Assembly (NCBI RefSeq): GCF_000767465.1
Contig: NZ_CP009293.1
Coordinates: 186,001 to 250,000 of the forward strand
Direction: 5' to 3'
DNA length: 64,000 nucleotides
From: Novosphingobium pentaromativorans US6-1
Lineage (GTDB): Bacteria; Pseudomonadota; Alphaproteobacteria; Sphingomonadales; Sphingomonadaceae
The position numbers and the translations under genes were made by a program. Below are positions 8,823 through 16,953 of this stretch, piece after piece. Each line of letters starts with the position of its first letter. Position 1 is the stretch's first letter. Below the pieces are notes generated by a model. It did not search any database. It was given only the letters and a program-made list of their open reading frames with translations, and had not been told where the DNA came from.

Positions 8823-10211
8823 CTATAACGATGTGTCGATTGCGAAACCTTTTCTAATCAGATCCGGAACTTTCCGCTGGTCTACATCGCCAGGCCATAC
8901 CCGTATGACGGGGGCGATTTGCTCCATCCGTGGATGTGTGACGGCCTTCGCAGCCATATAGACCTCATCCGTGGATCCCATCGCCTCGACGATGATCGTC
9001 CGGACCTCGCCGGAGTCGCGCGACCGCGCCTCAAGAATGAAATCCGGGCGGCAGGAGCCGATCGGGGTGAGGGTGTCGAAGACGGGCTTCTCAAGAGCCA
9101 GATCAATCCCGATGCGATCGAACGACGCGCGTAGCTTGATAAGCTCGCGCAGCACGCTGCGCTCAAATTCTGAATCGACCGGTATGAACCTGTTGCCCGA
9201 ATAGATGGGCTGGGCATAGCCGCGAAGCGGCGCATAGCCATGGGCTTCGGGATATTCGCCGGCGACCACGATCGCCAGATAGGGCCCCTTGACCGGGTTG
9301 CCACGTATCGAAGGCGACTTGACCCGGTTGGCGAGAACGACGGGATCGCTCCCGGCGACGTGGATCGTTGAGCCCCGGAACTCTTGAGCGAATAGAGCGA
9401 GAAACGCTTGTGGCGCGTGGCCGCGAGGCCAGGAGCGGGCGAGTTCACGCAGGCGAGCGTAGACACGCTTGCTCTGAAGCGCATGCGCATGTGTCCAGAA
9501 GGCTCTCCCCAGTTCGATGCCAGGGGCGATTTCGACTTTGCCGGCAGCGGTCGCCAACAACTTGAACTCTTCGCCGATCGAGCGTTCCGGCCGCTCTTCG
9601 AAGAGGGGCGGGCAGCGATTGAGCCCCGAGAGATTAAGCAGTCGCCATAAGAGACGTGCTAAGCGGGGAATTGACGCCTGCCTGGTCCGGTCGTCGGTGG
9701 TATCCTCTTCCGGTCGCTGGGCAAGTTTTTCAGGCGCGGGCCGCAAGACCTCGAAATAGCCCGTTGGCGGCTCGGCCGGACTTTCCTGCGTCCGCACCTC
9801 GGTGATGCGGTTGGTCGCCTGATCGCGGAAAAACGGGCAATCGGGCTGGTGTTCCGGCCGGTTGGTGCTCGTGAGACGACGCAGATAATAGGTTTCGGCT
9901 TCAGACAGGAAGGCAGGCGTCAGGATAGGCGGTGCTTCGCCAGGCGGGAGGCAGTCACACGCTATCCATTTCTCGCCAATCCGCGCCTGCTGGACAAGCA
10001 TGATGCCAGCCTCTTCGTCACCGCGCGAGCCCGCACCCACATACCAGCGTACGAGTGCATCCCGCACTGGCGCAGGCAGCGGAATTCTGCCTGCGCCACA
10101 GCCGTTGCTGTGCCGCGCAATCAACCACATGACGGTCTGGATGACGGGTTGATTGCGGCCGCCTCCTCGTCCGGGTGATGGATTGACAAGGAAGGATCGG
10201 GTGATCTCCAC
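8823..10211 (-). CDS. DUF1173-like protein of conjugative elements
   Basis: A protein of 435-462 residues, depending on start (ATG at 10211 or at 10130, before MWLIARHS). The N-terminal third has a metal-site-like set, CDC, then H and C in HQPDCPFF about 40 residues later. The C-terminal third has the RFIPVDSEFE motif and then SCRPDFILEA...IIVEAMG, the D...ExA arrangement of PD-(D/E)XK-like folds. The RFIPVDS region and the Cys/His pattern recall the DUF1173 family found next to conjugation loci in alphaproteobacteria. It is divergent from the lytic transglycosylase gene. Its function is unknown and nuclease activity is only a possibility. Confidence 0.45.
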   Translation of the reverse strand: MEITRSFLVNPSPGRGGGRNQPVIQTVMWLIARHSNGCGAGRIPLPAPVRDALVRWYVGAGSRGDEEAGIMLVQQARIGEKWIACDCLPPGEAPPILTPAFLSEAETYYLRRLTSTNRPEHQPDCPFFRDQATNRITEVRTQESPAEPPTGYFEVLRPAPEKLAQRPEEDTTDDRTRQASIPRLARLLWRLLNLSGLNRCPPLFEERPERSIGEEFKLLATAAGKVEIAPGIELGRAFWTHAHALQSKRVYARLRELARSWPRGHAPQAFLALFAQEFRGSTIHVAGSDPVVLANRVKSPSIRGNPVKGPYLAIVVAGEYPEAHGYAPLRGYAQPIYSGNRFIPVDSEFERSVLRELIKLRASFDRIGIDLALEKPVFDTLTPIGSCRPDFILEARSRDSGEVRTIIVEAMGSTDEVYMAAKAVTHPRMEQIAPVIRVWPGDVDQRKVPDLIRKGFAIDTSL

Positions 10212-10240
10212 TTTTCCCGTTGGTTAGTTGGGAGGTCATT

Positions 10241-11209
10241 ATGCGATCGAATTTGACGGCCGTTGGGGTGCTGGCGGTGGCGTTGGGCGCTGGTGCGGCG
10301 GCTGCATCCCCTCCCGCGCCGACGGCCCGCAGCGTTCAACTCATCGTCATGGGGGCGCCAGCGCAGCCCGATACGACGTCCGTTCGCGGAACCGTGGCCG
10401 CGGAAGCTCCCCCACTCCTGGATACCGCCGAGTTGGCCTCGCAATTTCGCGTCCACGATCTCAGTCGGCGGTGGGTCGAACATCAGATGGGCGCCAGCTT
10501 TGCGGCTGGCCCCGAGGCGCAGGACGCCTCGGACGGCGATCCCTTCGCGTACGTCGGCATCGCGCAGCCGCTCGTCTCTCCTGTCGGAGTATCTGTTCTT
10601 CCGGCGGCGTTCATTCCCGTGCCGCCCTGGATGCGCGGCGGAGCTGTCTATGCGTCGGCCGCCGCGCGCTACGTCCCAGGGTGTTCGCTTGCGCCCTACA
10701 GACCGACGGGCTTCCTGAGATTGGATGCGGAGTCGCGCCGTGCCAGCTATTTCGGAATAATGAGTAACATAGCTTGCGAATACGGAATTCCGGTCGGCTT
10801 GTTCGATGCCATGATCATTCGCGAAAGCCAGTACCAGCCCGATGTCTATTCGCCCAAGAACGCATTCGGGCTCACCCAACTCATGCCGGCAACCGCGATT
10901 TCGCTCGGCGTCAATCGCTACAGTGTTGAAGGAAATCTGCGGGGAGGAGCAAGATATTTGCGCGAGCAGCTTGATCGGTTCGGCCACTACCATCTGGCGC
11001 TGGCAGCATATAATGCCGGGCCTGGACGGGTCCGTAATGGACGCATCCCGCCGATCGCGGAGACCCAGGCCTATGTTGATAATGTGCTGCTCAACTGGTC
11101 GCGACTGAGTGGTGTCGGTCGGCAGGCGACCATCGTATCGGGTGAGACAGCCTCCTATGCGCAGCCCGGTCTGAAGACCGGAAGGAGAGCTGCGGTCTCG
11201 ACGTTCTAG
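10241..11209 (+). CDS. VirB1-like lytic transglycosylase
   Basis: A 322-residue SLT-fold lytic transglycosylase that would open the peptidoglycan for the conjugation apparatus. The ATG at 10241 follows a strong GGAGG site 5 bases upstream and gives a clean signal peptide (AVALGAGAAAAS); an earlier in-frame start is less likely. The N-terminal 170 residues are low-complexity and Pro/Ala-rich. The catalytic Glu is in DAMIIRESQYQP, followed by the family motifs GLTQLMPATA and YLAAYNAGP-type (here LALAAYNAGPGRVR). It lies about 1.5 kb upstream of the pilus operon and is transcribed in the same direction. Confidence 0.88.
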   Translation: MRSNLTAVGVLAVALGAGAAAASPPAPTARSVQLIVMGAPAQPDTTSVRGTVAAEAPPLLDTAELASQFRVHDLSRRWVEHQMGASFAAGPEAQDASDGDPFAYVGIAQPLVSPVGVSVLPAAFIPVPPWMRGGAVYASAAARYVPGCSLAPYRPTGFLRLDAESRRASYFGIMSNIACEYGIPVGLFDAMIIRESQYQPDVYSPKNAFGLTQLMPATAISLGVNRYSVEGNLRGGARYLREQLDRFGHYHLALAAYNAGPGRVRNGRIPPIAETQAYVDNVLLNWSRLSGVGRQATIVSGETASYAQPGLKTGRRAAVSTF

Positions 11210-11251
11210 CTCGGTCAGTTTCTGATCGCGGTGAATCACGTCACATCTGGG

Positions 11252-11746
11252 TTACAGGTGAAAATCGTCGAGCTTGGAGAGGCGATCCCTGCGTTCATGG
11301 ATCGCTTCGATTTCTTCGGCGACTTTCTTGATGAAGGAGTTCTGAAACGCTGGACTCCAACTGTGCCTGACCTCTGTTCCATCAATTCCGCCAAGTGCCT
11401 CGAGCACAGGGATCATCTTCTGGGGTGCTCCGACGCATATGTCGCACAGCATGAAGACAACGCCTGAGTAGCATCGCCGGTGGTAGGCATCGAGATCTTT
11501 GAAGGCTTTCAGGCAGACGTATGCGTGAACCAAATTCATGTCGAGAGCATGCAGTATTCGTTCGAACTCTGGAAGAGTCATAGTCGAGCGCTTGCCAGGA
11601 TCGCCGTGCAGCAAGGCGCCCAGTCTGGACTTGCTGATGCCAGTACGCACCGCCAGCTTGCGTTGCGTATCTTTCATTTCGGCCATAGTCGTGAGGATCA
11701 GGGGGACATAGTCCCCTCCGAGCTCATCGCTGTCGGCGACCTCCAC
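11252..11746 (-). CDS. Xre-type helix-turn-helix protein
   Basis: A 164-residue protein with an N-terminal Xre-like DNA-binding domain (about residues 18-75): KDTQRKLAVRTGISKSRLGALLHG, then a helix LPEFERILHALDMNL. The C-terminal half contains several Cys residues (CYSGVVFMLCDICVG) and a charged helical tail, and I do not recognise it as a family. It is encoded opposite to the transfer operon and shares the leftward direction with the next small gene. A role in controlling transfer genes is inferred from the position. Confidence 0.55.
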   Translation of the reverse strand: MEVADSDELGGDYVPLILTTMAEMKDTQRKLAVRTGISKSRLGALLHGDPGKRSTMTLPEFERILHALDMNLVHAYVCLKAFKDLDAYHRRCYSGVVFMLCDICVGAPQKMIPVLEALGGIDGTEVRHSWSPAFQNSFIKKVAEEIEAIHERRDRLSKLDDFHL

Positions 11747-11834
11747 AACTTACGCCCCTACCTTGGCATGAGACGACATATGATCCCCCAGCGCAGTACG
11801 GATGAGGAAAGAAATCATAGCGGAATAGCCAATG

Positions 11835-11879
11835 CAACCCCCCAGTTAGCGCCAGATCGGCGCCAGGGGGTTAGCTAAC
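11835..11879. promoter_or_regulatory. Dyad symmetries between two regulator-like genes
   Basis: In the 152-base gap between the two minus-strand small genes, AACCCCC and GGGGGTT flank an inner GCGCC/GGCGC pair. This is followed at once by the perfect 10-bp palindrome GTTAGCTAAC. It could be a terminator for the upstream gene (11899-12348) or an operator for the Xre-type gene. There is no long T run in either direction, which favours an operator. Confidence 0.35.
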
Positions 11880-11898
11880 ATCCGGTTAATGGGCAGTT

Positions 11899-12348
11899 TT
11901 AACTGCGGGGGTCGTCCCCAGACCCGTTGGAACGAGGTTGACCGGATCCGTCGAGTTCCAGCTTTGCGATCACGCTCGCAGCCTTCTGCTGAACGACGTA
12001 ATCGAAAAGCAGCGCGGATAAAGCGTCCCCAACAGAAATATTTGTCGCAAGTCTCGTTTCAAGAAGATTTCGAACTCGAACAAGATTCTCCGCACTTGTT
12101 TCAGTAATTAACAGGTTTATTCGGATCGATCCGTCTGTTGGTAGCGCAACCAAGTGCTGCCGGATATTCTTCGCGTCCTCATCATCGATCTTTTCTATGC
12201 CCGGAACGCGACTGTTCACGAGGTCATCGAGAGTTTGAAAGCACTTCGTCTCATTCGAGCGAAGTCGAAGACTCTCGGTCGTGAGACGAAAGAGGGGTTC
12301 GGAAATGTCGAGTGTATAGCCTCGTGAGTCAGCGCCCATAGAGCCCAC
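11899..12348 (-). CDS. Hypothetical protein upstream of the transfer operon
   Basis: A 149-residue protein without a family I recognise. The C-terminal half contains amphipathic helices (VRVRNLLETRLATNISVGDALSALLFDYV) that could serve oligomerisation; the last 20 residues are polar and disordered. No membrane segment or signal peptide. It is divergent from the transfer operon and its start is about 130 bases from the palindrome array at 12482-12564, so a DNA-binding or relaxosome accessory role is a reasonable guess, no more. Confidence 0.5.
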   Translation of the reverse strand: MGSMGADSRGYTLDISEPLFRLTTESLRLRSNETKCFQTLDDLVNSRVPGIEKIDDEDAKNIRQHLVALPTDGSIRINLLITETSAENLVRVRNLLETRLATNISVGDALSALLFDYVVQQKAASVIAKLELDGSGQPRSNGSGDDPRS

Positions 12349-12481
12349 GTCCTGAATTGCCCTGGTTCATTTGAGCCCGGTTATGGTCGGTTGCCTTAGC
12401 AGGATAATGAACAGGCAATGGTTAATATCTGACAGGTTTACCCCCAACGAATCTATCGTGAAAGAGGCTTGTCCGCAATTG

Positions 12482-12564
12482 CGGGGCACGCTGCCCCGTC
12501 ACCTCGGGCAGATTGCCCCGAAAACCGGGGCAAGGTGTCCCGCATATCGGGGCAAGCCGCCCCG
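12482..12564. repeat. Four palindromes with exact 22-bp period upstream of traA
   Basis: Four copies of a 17-bp dyad, consensus CGGGGCA-N3-TGCCCCG, begin at 12482, 12504, 12526 and 12548. The period is exactly 22 bp, about two helical turns, so the sites lie on one DNA face. Unit 1 is perfect; units 2 to 4 each carry one or two departures (TCGGGCA, TGTCCCG, CGCCCCG). The intervening 5-base spacers are not conserved. The array sits about 150 bp upstream of the pilin start within the 362-bp gene-free stretch 12349-12710. It looks like a multi-site operator or relaxosome/plasmid control region. Confidence 0.8.
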
Positions 12565-12710
12565 ATAATCCAGCCGATGAGCAGGGAAACGAAAAAAACT
12601 TTGCGATTCGCGGCGAGCGATCGCGTGCTCGGTTGCGACCGCCCGAACCGATAGCCCAGCTTTTCCATGGGCGCGGATCCGTCGCGTCTTCATGTGAAGG
12701 AAATCCCATC

Positions 12711-13031
12711 ATGCACTCTGTCGTAAAAGAGAGCAGGCGCGCGGAACTGGTGGGCCTCGTGCTCGCGGCGCTGCTGTTCGCCTTTTTCTGGTTCGCCGCA
12801 CCGGCATTCGCCGGCGCCGACACGACCTTCAACACCGCGCTGACCAAGTTCACCGACTTCCTCGAGGGCTCGGGCGGCAAGATCATCACCGTCCTCAGTC
12901 TCGCCGGCGGCATCGTCGCGCTCGCCTCAGGTCGTTTCTCGATGGGTCAGATCGCCATCCCCGTCGGCGTGGGCGTTGGCGCCGGCACCGGTATCCCGAT
13001 CGTCACCTCGACCGTCACGGCGACGATCTGA
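12711..13031 (+). CDS. traA: F-type conjugative pilin TraA
   Basis: A 106-residue pre-pilin. The ATG at 12711 follows GAAGGA and gives a long, positively charged leader ending in the signal-peptidase-like site AFA before GAD; the longer in-frame ORF from 12513 crosses the palindrome array and is rejected. The mature pilin of about 70 residues has two hydrophobic segments (IITVLSLAGGIVALASG and IAIPVGVGVGAGTGIPIV) joined by a short polar turn, as in F-like pilins. First gene of the transfer operon. The S26-family TraF encoded later is the likely maturation peptidase. Confidence 0.8.
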   Translation: MHSVVKESRRAELVGLVLAALLFAFFWFAAPAFAGADTTFNTALTKFTDFLEGSGGKIITVLSLAGGIVALASGRFSMGQIAIPVGVGVGAGTGIPIVTSTVTATI

Positions 13032-13090
13032 CAGTCCCGGTGATCGGTCGGAGTAGCAGCTTCGGCCGATCCAAAGGAGAGGGTGGTGCA

Positions 13091-13381
13091 ATGGCTGCGG
13101 ACAAGTACGTCATCCCAACGCATCTGGATGATCCCGAGCTGATCGGGCTGTGGACCCTGGATGAGTTCCTAGCGATGGTCATACCCTTCGCCTGGGGGAT
13201 CCTGTCTCAGCACATCCTCATTGGCATAGCGCTTTCGGGTGCGGGCTGGTGGGGTCTCAGAAAGGCTAAGGCAGGTCGGGCGACGTCGTGGCTTCTTCAC
13301 TTGGCCTATTGGTATCTCCCGGCCGGGTTCACCGGCCTGAGAGCCACGCCACCCTCGTTCCTTCGATTGATGGCGGGGTGA
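13091..13381 (+). CDS. traL: TraL-like pilus assembly protein
   Basis: A 96-residue small inner-membrane protein of the TraL family, placed between traA and traE as in F. The ATG at 13091 follows a GGAGA site. The N-terminus reads YVIPTHLDDPELIGLWTLDEF, close to the family signature, and is followed by two membrane segments (about residues 27-65). TraL is a core membrane component needed for pilus assembly in F. It ends 1 base before traE. Confidence 0.88.
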   Translation: MAADKYVIPTHLDDPELIGLWTLDEFLAMVIPFAWGILSQHILIGIALSGAGWWGLRKAKAGRATSWLLHLAYWYLPAGFTGLRATPPSFLRLMAG

Positions 13382-13382
13382 T

Positions 13383-13949
13383 ATGGAACTCTCGTACAGC
13401 CATTCGAACAGCCAGCGGATCCTACGGCAGCGGAATATCCTGGCGATCGCGGCCGCCGGGCTCTGCGCGTTGACGCTGCTGCTGTTGATCTTCGTTGTGT
13501 CACGCGACCGGGAGGTCGTCCTGCAACCGATCCTGCGCTCGCCTCTCACAGTCAGCTCGGCCGGAGTCAGCCGCGAATATCTCGAGATGGTTACGCGCGA
13601 CACGGTCGTGCTGACGCTCGACCGCAGCCCCCAGAACCTCGAATACTGGATGAACGCCGTCCTCGATATCACGAGCCCGCGCATGCAGGGCAAGATCAAG
13701 GCCGACCTGCTCAAGATCGTCAATGAGCAGCGCGGATCGTCGATTTCCCAGTTCTTCACAATCGAGAAGATGGGGCTCGACACCAGCAAACTCCGCTCGG
13801 AGGTCACCGGCAGCCTGCACACGATCGTCGGCAACAAGGTGATCTCCAACGAGCGTCGGACCTTCCGGTACGACTGGGAATATTCCGGCCTGTCGCTGAA
13901 ACTCATCGGTTTCGGGATGGTGACGGCCGAAGAGGGGAAGGACAAATGA
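13383..13949 (+). CDS. traE: TraE-like T4SS inner-membrane protein (VirB5/VirB8-like position)
   Basis: A 188-residue protein with one N-terminal membrane anchor (about residues 20-41) and a periplasmic domain. The family-typical segments SREYLEMVTRDTVVLTLDRSPQNLEYWMN and the late FRYDWEYSGLSLKLIGF are present. In F, TraE works with TraL, TraK and TraB in the envelope-spanning core and is structurally VirB8-like. Its stop overlaps the traK start by 4 bases. Confidence 0.88.
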   Translation: MELSYSHSNSQRILRQRNILAIAAAGLCALTLLLLIFVVSRDREVVLQPILRSPLTVSSAGVSREYLEMVTRDTVVLTLDRSPQNLEYWMNAVLDITSPRMQGKIKADLLKIVNEQRGSSISQFFTIEKMGLDTSKLRSEVTGSLHTIVGNKVISNERRTFRYDWEYSGLSLKLIGFGMVTAEEGKDK

Positions 13950-14764
13950 TGTCGGTCTTCGCAATCGGCAGCGCTGCTGCCGGTACCGTCTTCCTGTCGC
14001 GTGTCGACTGTGTGCTGAGCCGCGGTCTCGGTGCCGGACTGGTCGCGTTCGCAGTGCTTTTGGTGGCCGATCCGGCATGGGCGGATCAAACTGTCATGGC
14101 TTCGGACAGCGCACAGGTCGACTGCATGGCGTCCGCAAAGGATTTGACACGTATCAGTCTCGTCGAGGACGAGTTCGCGTCGGTCTCGAAGATCTCGACG
14201 GGCAATCCGATGGACGACTTCTCGGTGGTCAATGAGCCCGTCCGCGGCGACATTTATCTCTCGGTGCCCGACGGATTTGCCCGGCCGGCGCTGTCCTTTT
14301 TCGCCACGAGCAAGCGCGGCTACGTTTACAAGTTCGTCTGCCGGATCAGCGGCGAGCAGGCCGCGCAGGTCTTTGTCTCGAACCCTGCGATCGCCAACGA
14401 AAAGGCGGCCGAGAACGGACCGGCTCAGAAGCTCGCGCCCAGGGACGCCGCGGTCGAGCTGGTCCAGGCCATGTATTCCAACGCCGTTGCCGATGGTTAC
14501 GAGATGCGCCAGCGCGCCTTACGACCCGTCTTCGTCGGCACGCTCAAGGTCCAGATGATCGCGGAGTATCGCGGGTCGGACCTCACCGGCAGGGTGCTAC
14601 GCATCGAAAACAAGGGCGATCAGCTGGTCGAGCTCACCGAAGCCATGGTGGCGCCGGCGAGCGCACTGGCGGTGTCGGTCGCGGAGAACAAGCTCGCCCC
14701 AGGGAAGGTCACGACGGCCTACCTCGTTTCCCAGAACGGCCAATACGCCCAGACACAAAGGTGA
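13946..14764 (+). CDS. traK: TraK-like outer-membrane core component (VirB9-like)
   Basis: A 272-residue secreted protein with an N-terminal signal or anchor (about residues 25-48, ending DPAWADQ) and a beta-rich body. TraK in F forms a ring with TraB and TraV. Supporting features are the position between traE and traB, the size, and the C-terminal pattern LRIENKGDQLVELTEAMV...LAPGKVTTAYLVS typical of TraK/secretin-like proteins. It starts at a double ATG overlapping the traE stop. Confidence 0.83.
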   Translation: MMSVFAIGSAAAGTVFLSRVDCVLSRGLGAGLVAFAVLLVADPAWADQTVMASDSAQVDCMASAKDLTRISLVEDEFASVSKISTGNPMDDFSVVNEPVRGDIYLSVPDGFARPALSFFATSKRGYVYKFVCRISGEQAAQVFVSNPAIANEKAAENGPAQKLAPRDAAVELVQAMYSNAVADGYEMRQRALRPVFVGTLKVQMIAEYRGSDLTGRVLRIENKGDQLVELTEAMVAPASALAVSVAENKLAPGKVTTAYLVSQNGQYAQTQR

Positions 14765-14768
14765 GGAC

Positions 14769-16094
14769 ATGGCCCTTTCCGATTTCTTCAATCGCAAGCG
14801 TCCCCCTCTCGATGGAGGATCCGAGGAAGGCGTCTCGCCGCTCTCGAGCGATCTGGCAGCAAACGAGGCCGTTCGAAAAAAGCAGCGCTTGCTCCTCGCT
14901 GGTGTTGCGGGCGGCGGACTGATCCTGTCGTCCTTCTGGATCTTCGGCGGCAACGAGGACAAGAAGATGCTGGGCGAGGACGGAGTGGAAGAGGTCACCG
15001 TCTCGACCAAGGATCTCGTCAACCGCAACCTCTCCCAACAAGAGTGGATGGCGCTTTCAGAGAACCGCTTCCAATCGACAGAAAATCAATTGAAGTCAAT
15101 CGACGGTCAGAACCGCCGGCTTGAGATGCTGACCGCGCAGGTCGAGACGCTGAAGGGCCAAAACCAGGCGATGCAGGCCGACGGGCAGCGTGTTCTGTCC
15201 GCCTACCAAGCCGAAAACGAGCAGCTGCGGCGCCAGGTCAACGAACACAGGGCCCCCGCCGCGCCAGCGCCGGGACCAGCGGCATTGTACGGCCCCAATG
15301 GACCGCAGGCCTACCAGCGGCCAGATGCCGCGGGCGGAGGGGCAGCAGCCGGGCCGTTGCGATCAGCGAGCGAGGTCAAGCTCGTCAATTTCTCGACCGC
15401 GGACACCGGCAATGCGACACGGGTGGCCAAGGGCAACACCGTCTATACCGACAGTGTCAATTACCTGCCGCCTAACAGCTTCGCGCGCGCAAAAGTCATC
15501 GTCGGCGTCGATGCAAGTGCGGGCGTGAACAGCCAGACCGATCCGCTCCCCGTCGTACTGCGTGTCACCGGTCCGGCACGGTCCGTGTATCAAAATGGCC
15601 GCCTTCTCACGACCAAGATCGAAGGTTGCCTTGTCAACGGCGCTGCCCGCGGAGAGTTGTCGAGCGAGAAGGTCTACGTGAAGCTGCAGAAGATGACCTG
15701 TCCGCAGCCCGGCGGCCGCTATGCCGTTTCGGAGGTGAAGGGCTTCATCGCTTTTGGTGGTAAGACTGGCGTCCGAGGACGGGTGGTGTCGCGCGAAGGC
15801 TCACTCGTGACGCAGGCGTTCATTGCCGGACTCGCGGGTGGCTTCGGCCGCGGCTTTTCGGCGAATGCGAACAGTGTCTTTCGTGGAACCAACATAAGCA
15901 CGAACGGTCAGCGCAACCAGCTGTCGGCCGGGGAAATCCTCGAAGGAGGATTTGGGCAAGGCATGGCCCAATCTGGCGACATGATCTCGAAATATCTGAT
16001 CGAGCGCGCCGAGCAATATCAGCCGGTCATCGAAATGCCGACCGGTGTGGATGTCGAAATCGTCTTCCTGGAGGGTGTTTATGTCCGCAATTGA
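14769..16094 (+). CDS. traB: TraB-like core complex protein (VirB10-like)
   Basis: A 441-residue envelope-spanning protein. One membrane segment lies at about residues 38-57. It is followed by a coiled coil (about 90-160, with QNRRLEMLTAQVETLKGQNQAM) and a Pro/Ala-rich linker. The C-terminal VirB10-like beta-barrel domain contains PPNSFARAKVIVGVDA, CLVNGAARGELSSEKVYVKL and GFIAFGGKTGVRGRVVSREG. Such proteins link the inner-membrane ATPase complex to the TraK/TraV outer ring. The next gene starts inside its last codons. Confidence 0.9.
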   Translation: MALSDFFNRKRPPLDGGSEEGVSPLSSDLAANEAVRKKQRLLLAGVAGGGLILSSFWIFGGNEDKKMLGEDGVEEVTVSTKDLVNRNLSQQEWMALSENRFQSTENQLKSIDGQNRRLEMLTAQVETLKGQNQAMQADGQRVLSAYQAENEQLRRQVNEHRAPAAPAPGPAALYGPNGPQAYQRPDAAGGGAAAGPLRSASEVKLVNFSTADTGNATRVAKGNTVYTDSVNYLPPNSFARAKVIVGVDASAGVNSQTDPLPVVLRVTGPARSVYQNGRLLTTKIEGCLVNGAARGELSSEKVYVKLQKMTCPQPGGRYAVSEVKGFIAFGGKTGVRGRVVSREGSLVTQAFIAGLAGGFGRGFSANANSVFRGTNISTNGQRNQLSAGEILEGGFGQGMAQSGDMISKYLIERAEQYQPVIEMPTGVDVEIVFLEGVYVRN

Positions 16095-16953
16095 TCGTTT
16101 TCGTGTCCTCTCGCGGCCGTCAAGGCTTGTGGTCGCGACCGTCGTTGGACTCGGTATCGCCGGTATCGCGCTTGCCGCCGACACCAACCGCCCCGAGGAT
16201 CGGGTGCGCTCCTTGCTGAAGACACGGCTGCCGAAAACCGCCATCAGCGCGATCGACTGCGGCAAGATCGGCGGGCTGTGCGAAATCACCGCCGGCGACA
16301 ATCTCTTCTATGTCGACAGCGCCGCCCGCTATCTCGTGATCGGGCGGGTCTATGACATGCAGACGCGCCAGGACATCACTGCCGCTCGGCTCCTTGAGAT
16401 GAATCCCGACATGCTCGTCGGCTCCGCGGCTCGAGCGAACGCCGGTGCTGCAGACGGCGAGGAAGGCACGCCACAAAGTATCGCTGCGGCGGCGACCCGG
16501 CAGGCAATGCCGGCGGCTCCCGCCAAAGCGCGCAAGCTCTCGCTGTCCAGCCTGCCCCAGGATGGCGCCATCGTCTGGGGAAATCCGTCGGGACAAACGG
16601 TGACCGTCTTCACCGATTTCCGCTGCGGCTATTGCCGAGCGCTCACCGCTGTACTCAAGGAGATGAACGTCAGGGTGGTCGAGCGCCCGATCTCTGTGCT
16701 GGGGAGCCGAGACGTCGCGGATCGCGTCTATTGCGCAAAAAACCGCGAAGCGGCACTCCACGCAGCCTATGCAGGAGAACCGCTAAAGGCGGGCCCTGCC
16801 TGCAACACCTCGGGGCTCGACGCGAATGAGGCGTTCGCGCAACGCCACGGCCTCAACGGCACACCGGTAATCGTTCGCGGCGACGGCGCTGTCATCGAGG
16901 GCTATCGGCCCCGCGCCTTTCTCGAACAGTGGCTTGGGGAGAAGCAGTCGTGA
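16081..16953 (+). CDS. dsbC: DsbC-type thiol:disulfide isomerase of the transfer operon
   Basis: A 290-residue periplasmic isomerase. The ATG at 16081 gives a signal peptide (VVGLGIAGIALAAD) and overlaps the traB stop by 14 bases. The N-terminal dimerisation domain is recognisable (KTAISAIDCGKIGGLCEITAGDNLFYVD) and the C-terminal thioredoxin fold carries the active site CGYC, with the cis-Pro loop GTPVIV. It would correct disulfides in the Cys-rich TraN, TraU and TraH. F uses a TrbB/DsbC pair for this; a dedicated dsbC is common in MPF_F loci. Confidence 0.88.
   Translation: MSAIDRFRVLSRPSRLVVATVVGLGIAGIALAADTNRPEDRVRSLLKTRLPKTAISAIDCGKIGGLCEITAGDNLFYVDSAARYLVIGRVYDMQTRQDITAARLLEMNPDMLVGSAARANAGAADGEEGTPQSIAAAATRQAMPAAPAKARKLSLSSLPQDGAIVWGNPSGQTVTVFTDFRCGYCRALTAVLKEMNVRVVERPISVLGSRDVADRVYCAKNREAALHAAYAGEPLKAGPACNTSGLDANEAFAQRHGLNGTPVIVRGDGAVIEGYRPRAFLEQWLGEKQS

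Noticed and set aside
12482..12564. CRISPR array
   Set aside because: Repeats are 17-bp palindromes with 5-base spacers and a 22-bp period; no spacer-sized unique sequences and no cas genes in the window.
12513..12710. N-terminal extension of the pilin
   Set aside because: It is translated from the palindrome array, whereas ATG 12711 has a ribosome site and gives a normal pilin leader.
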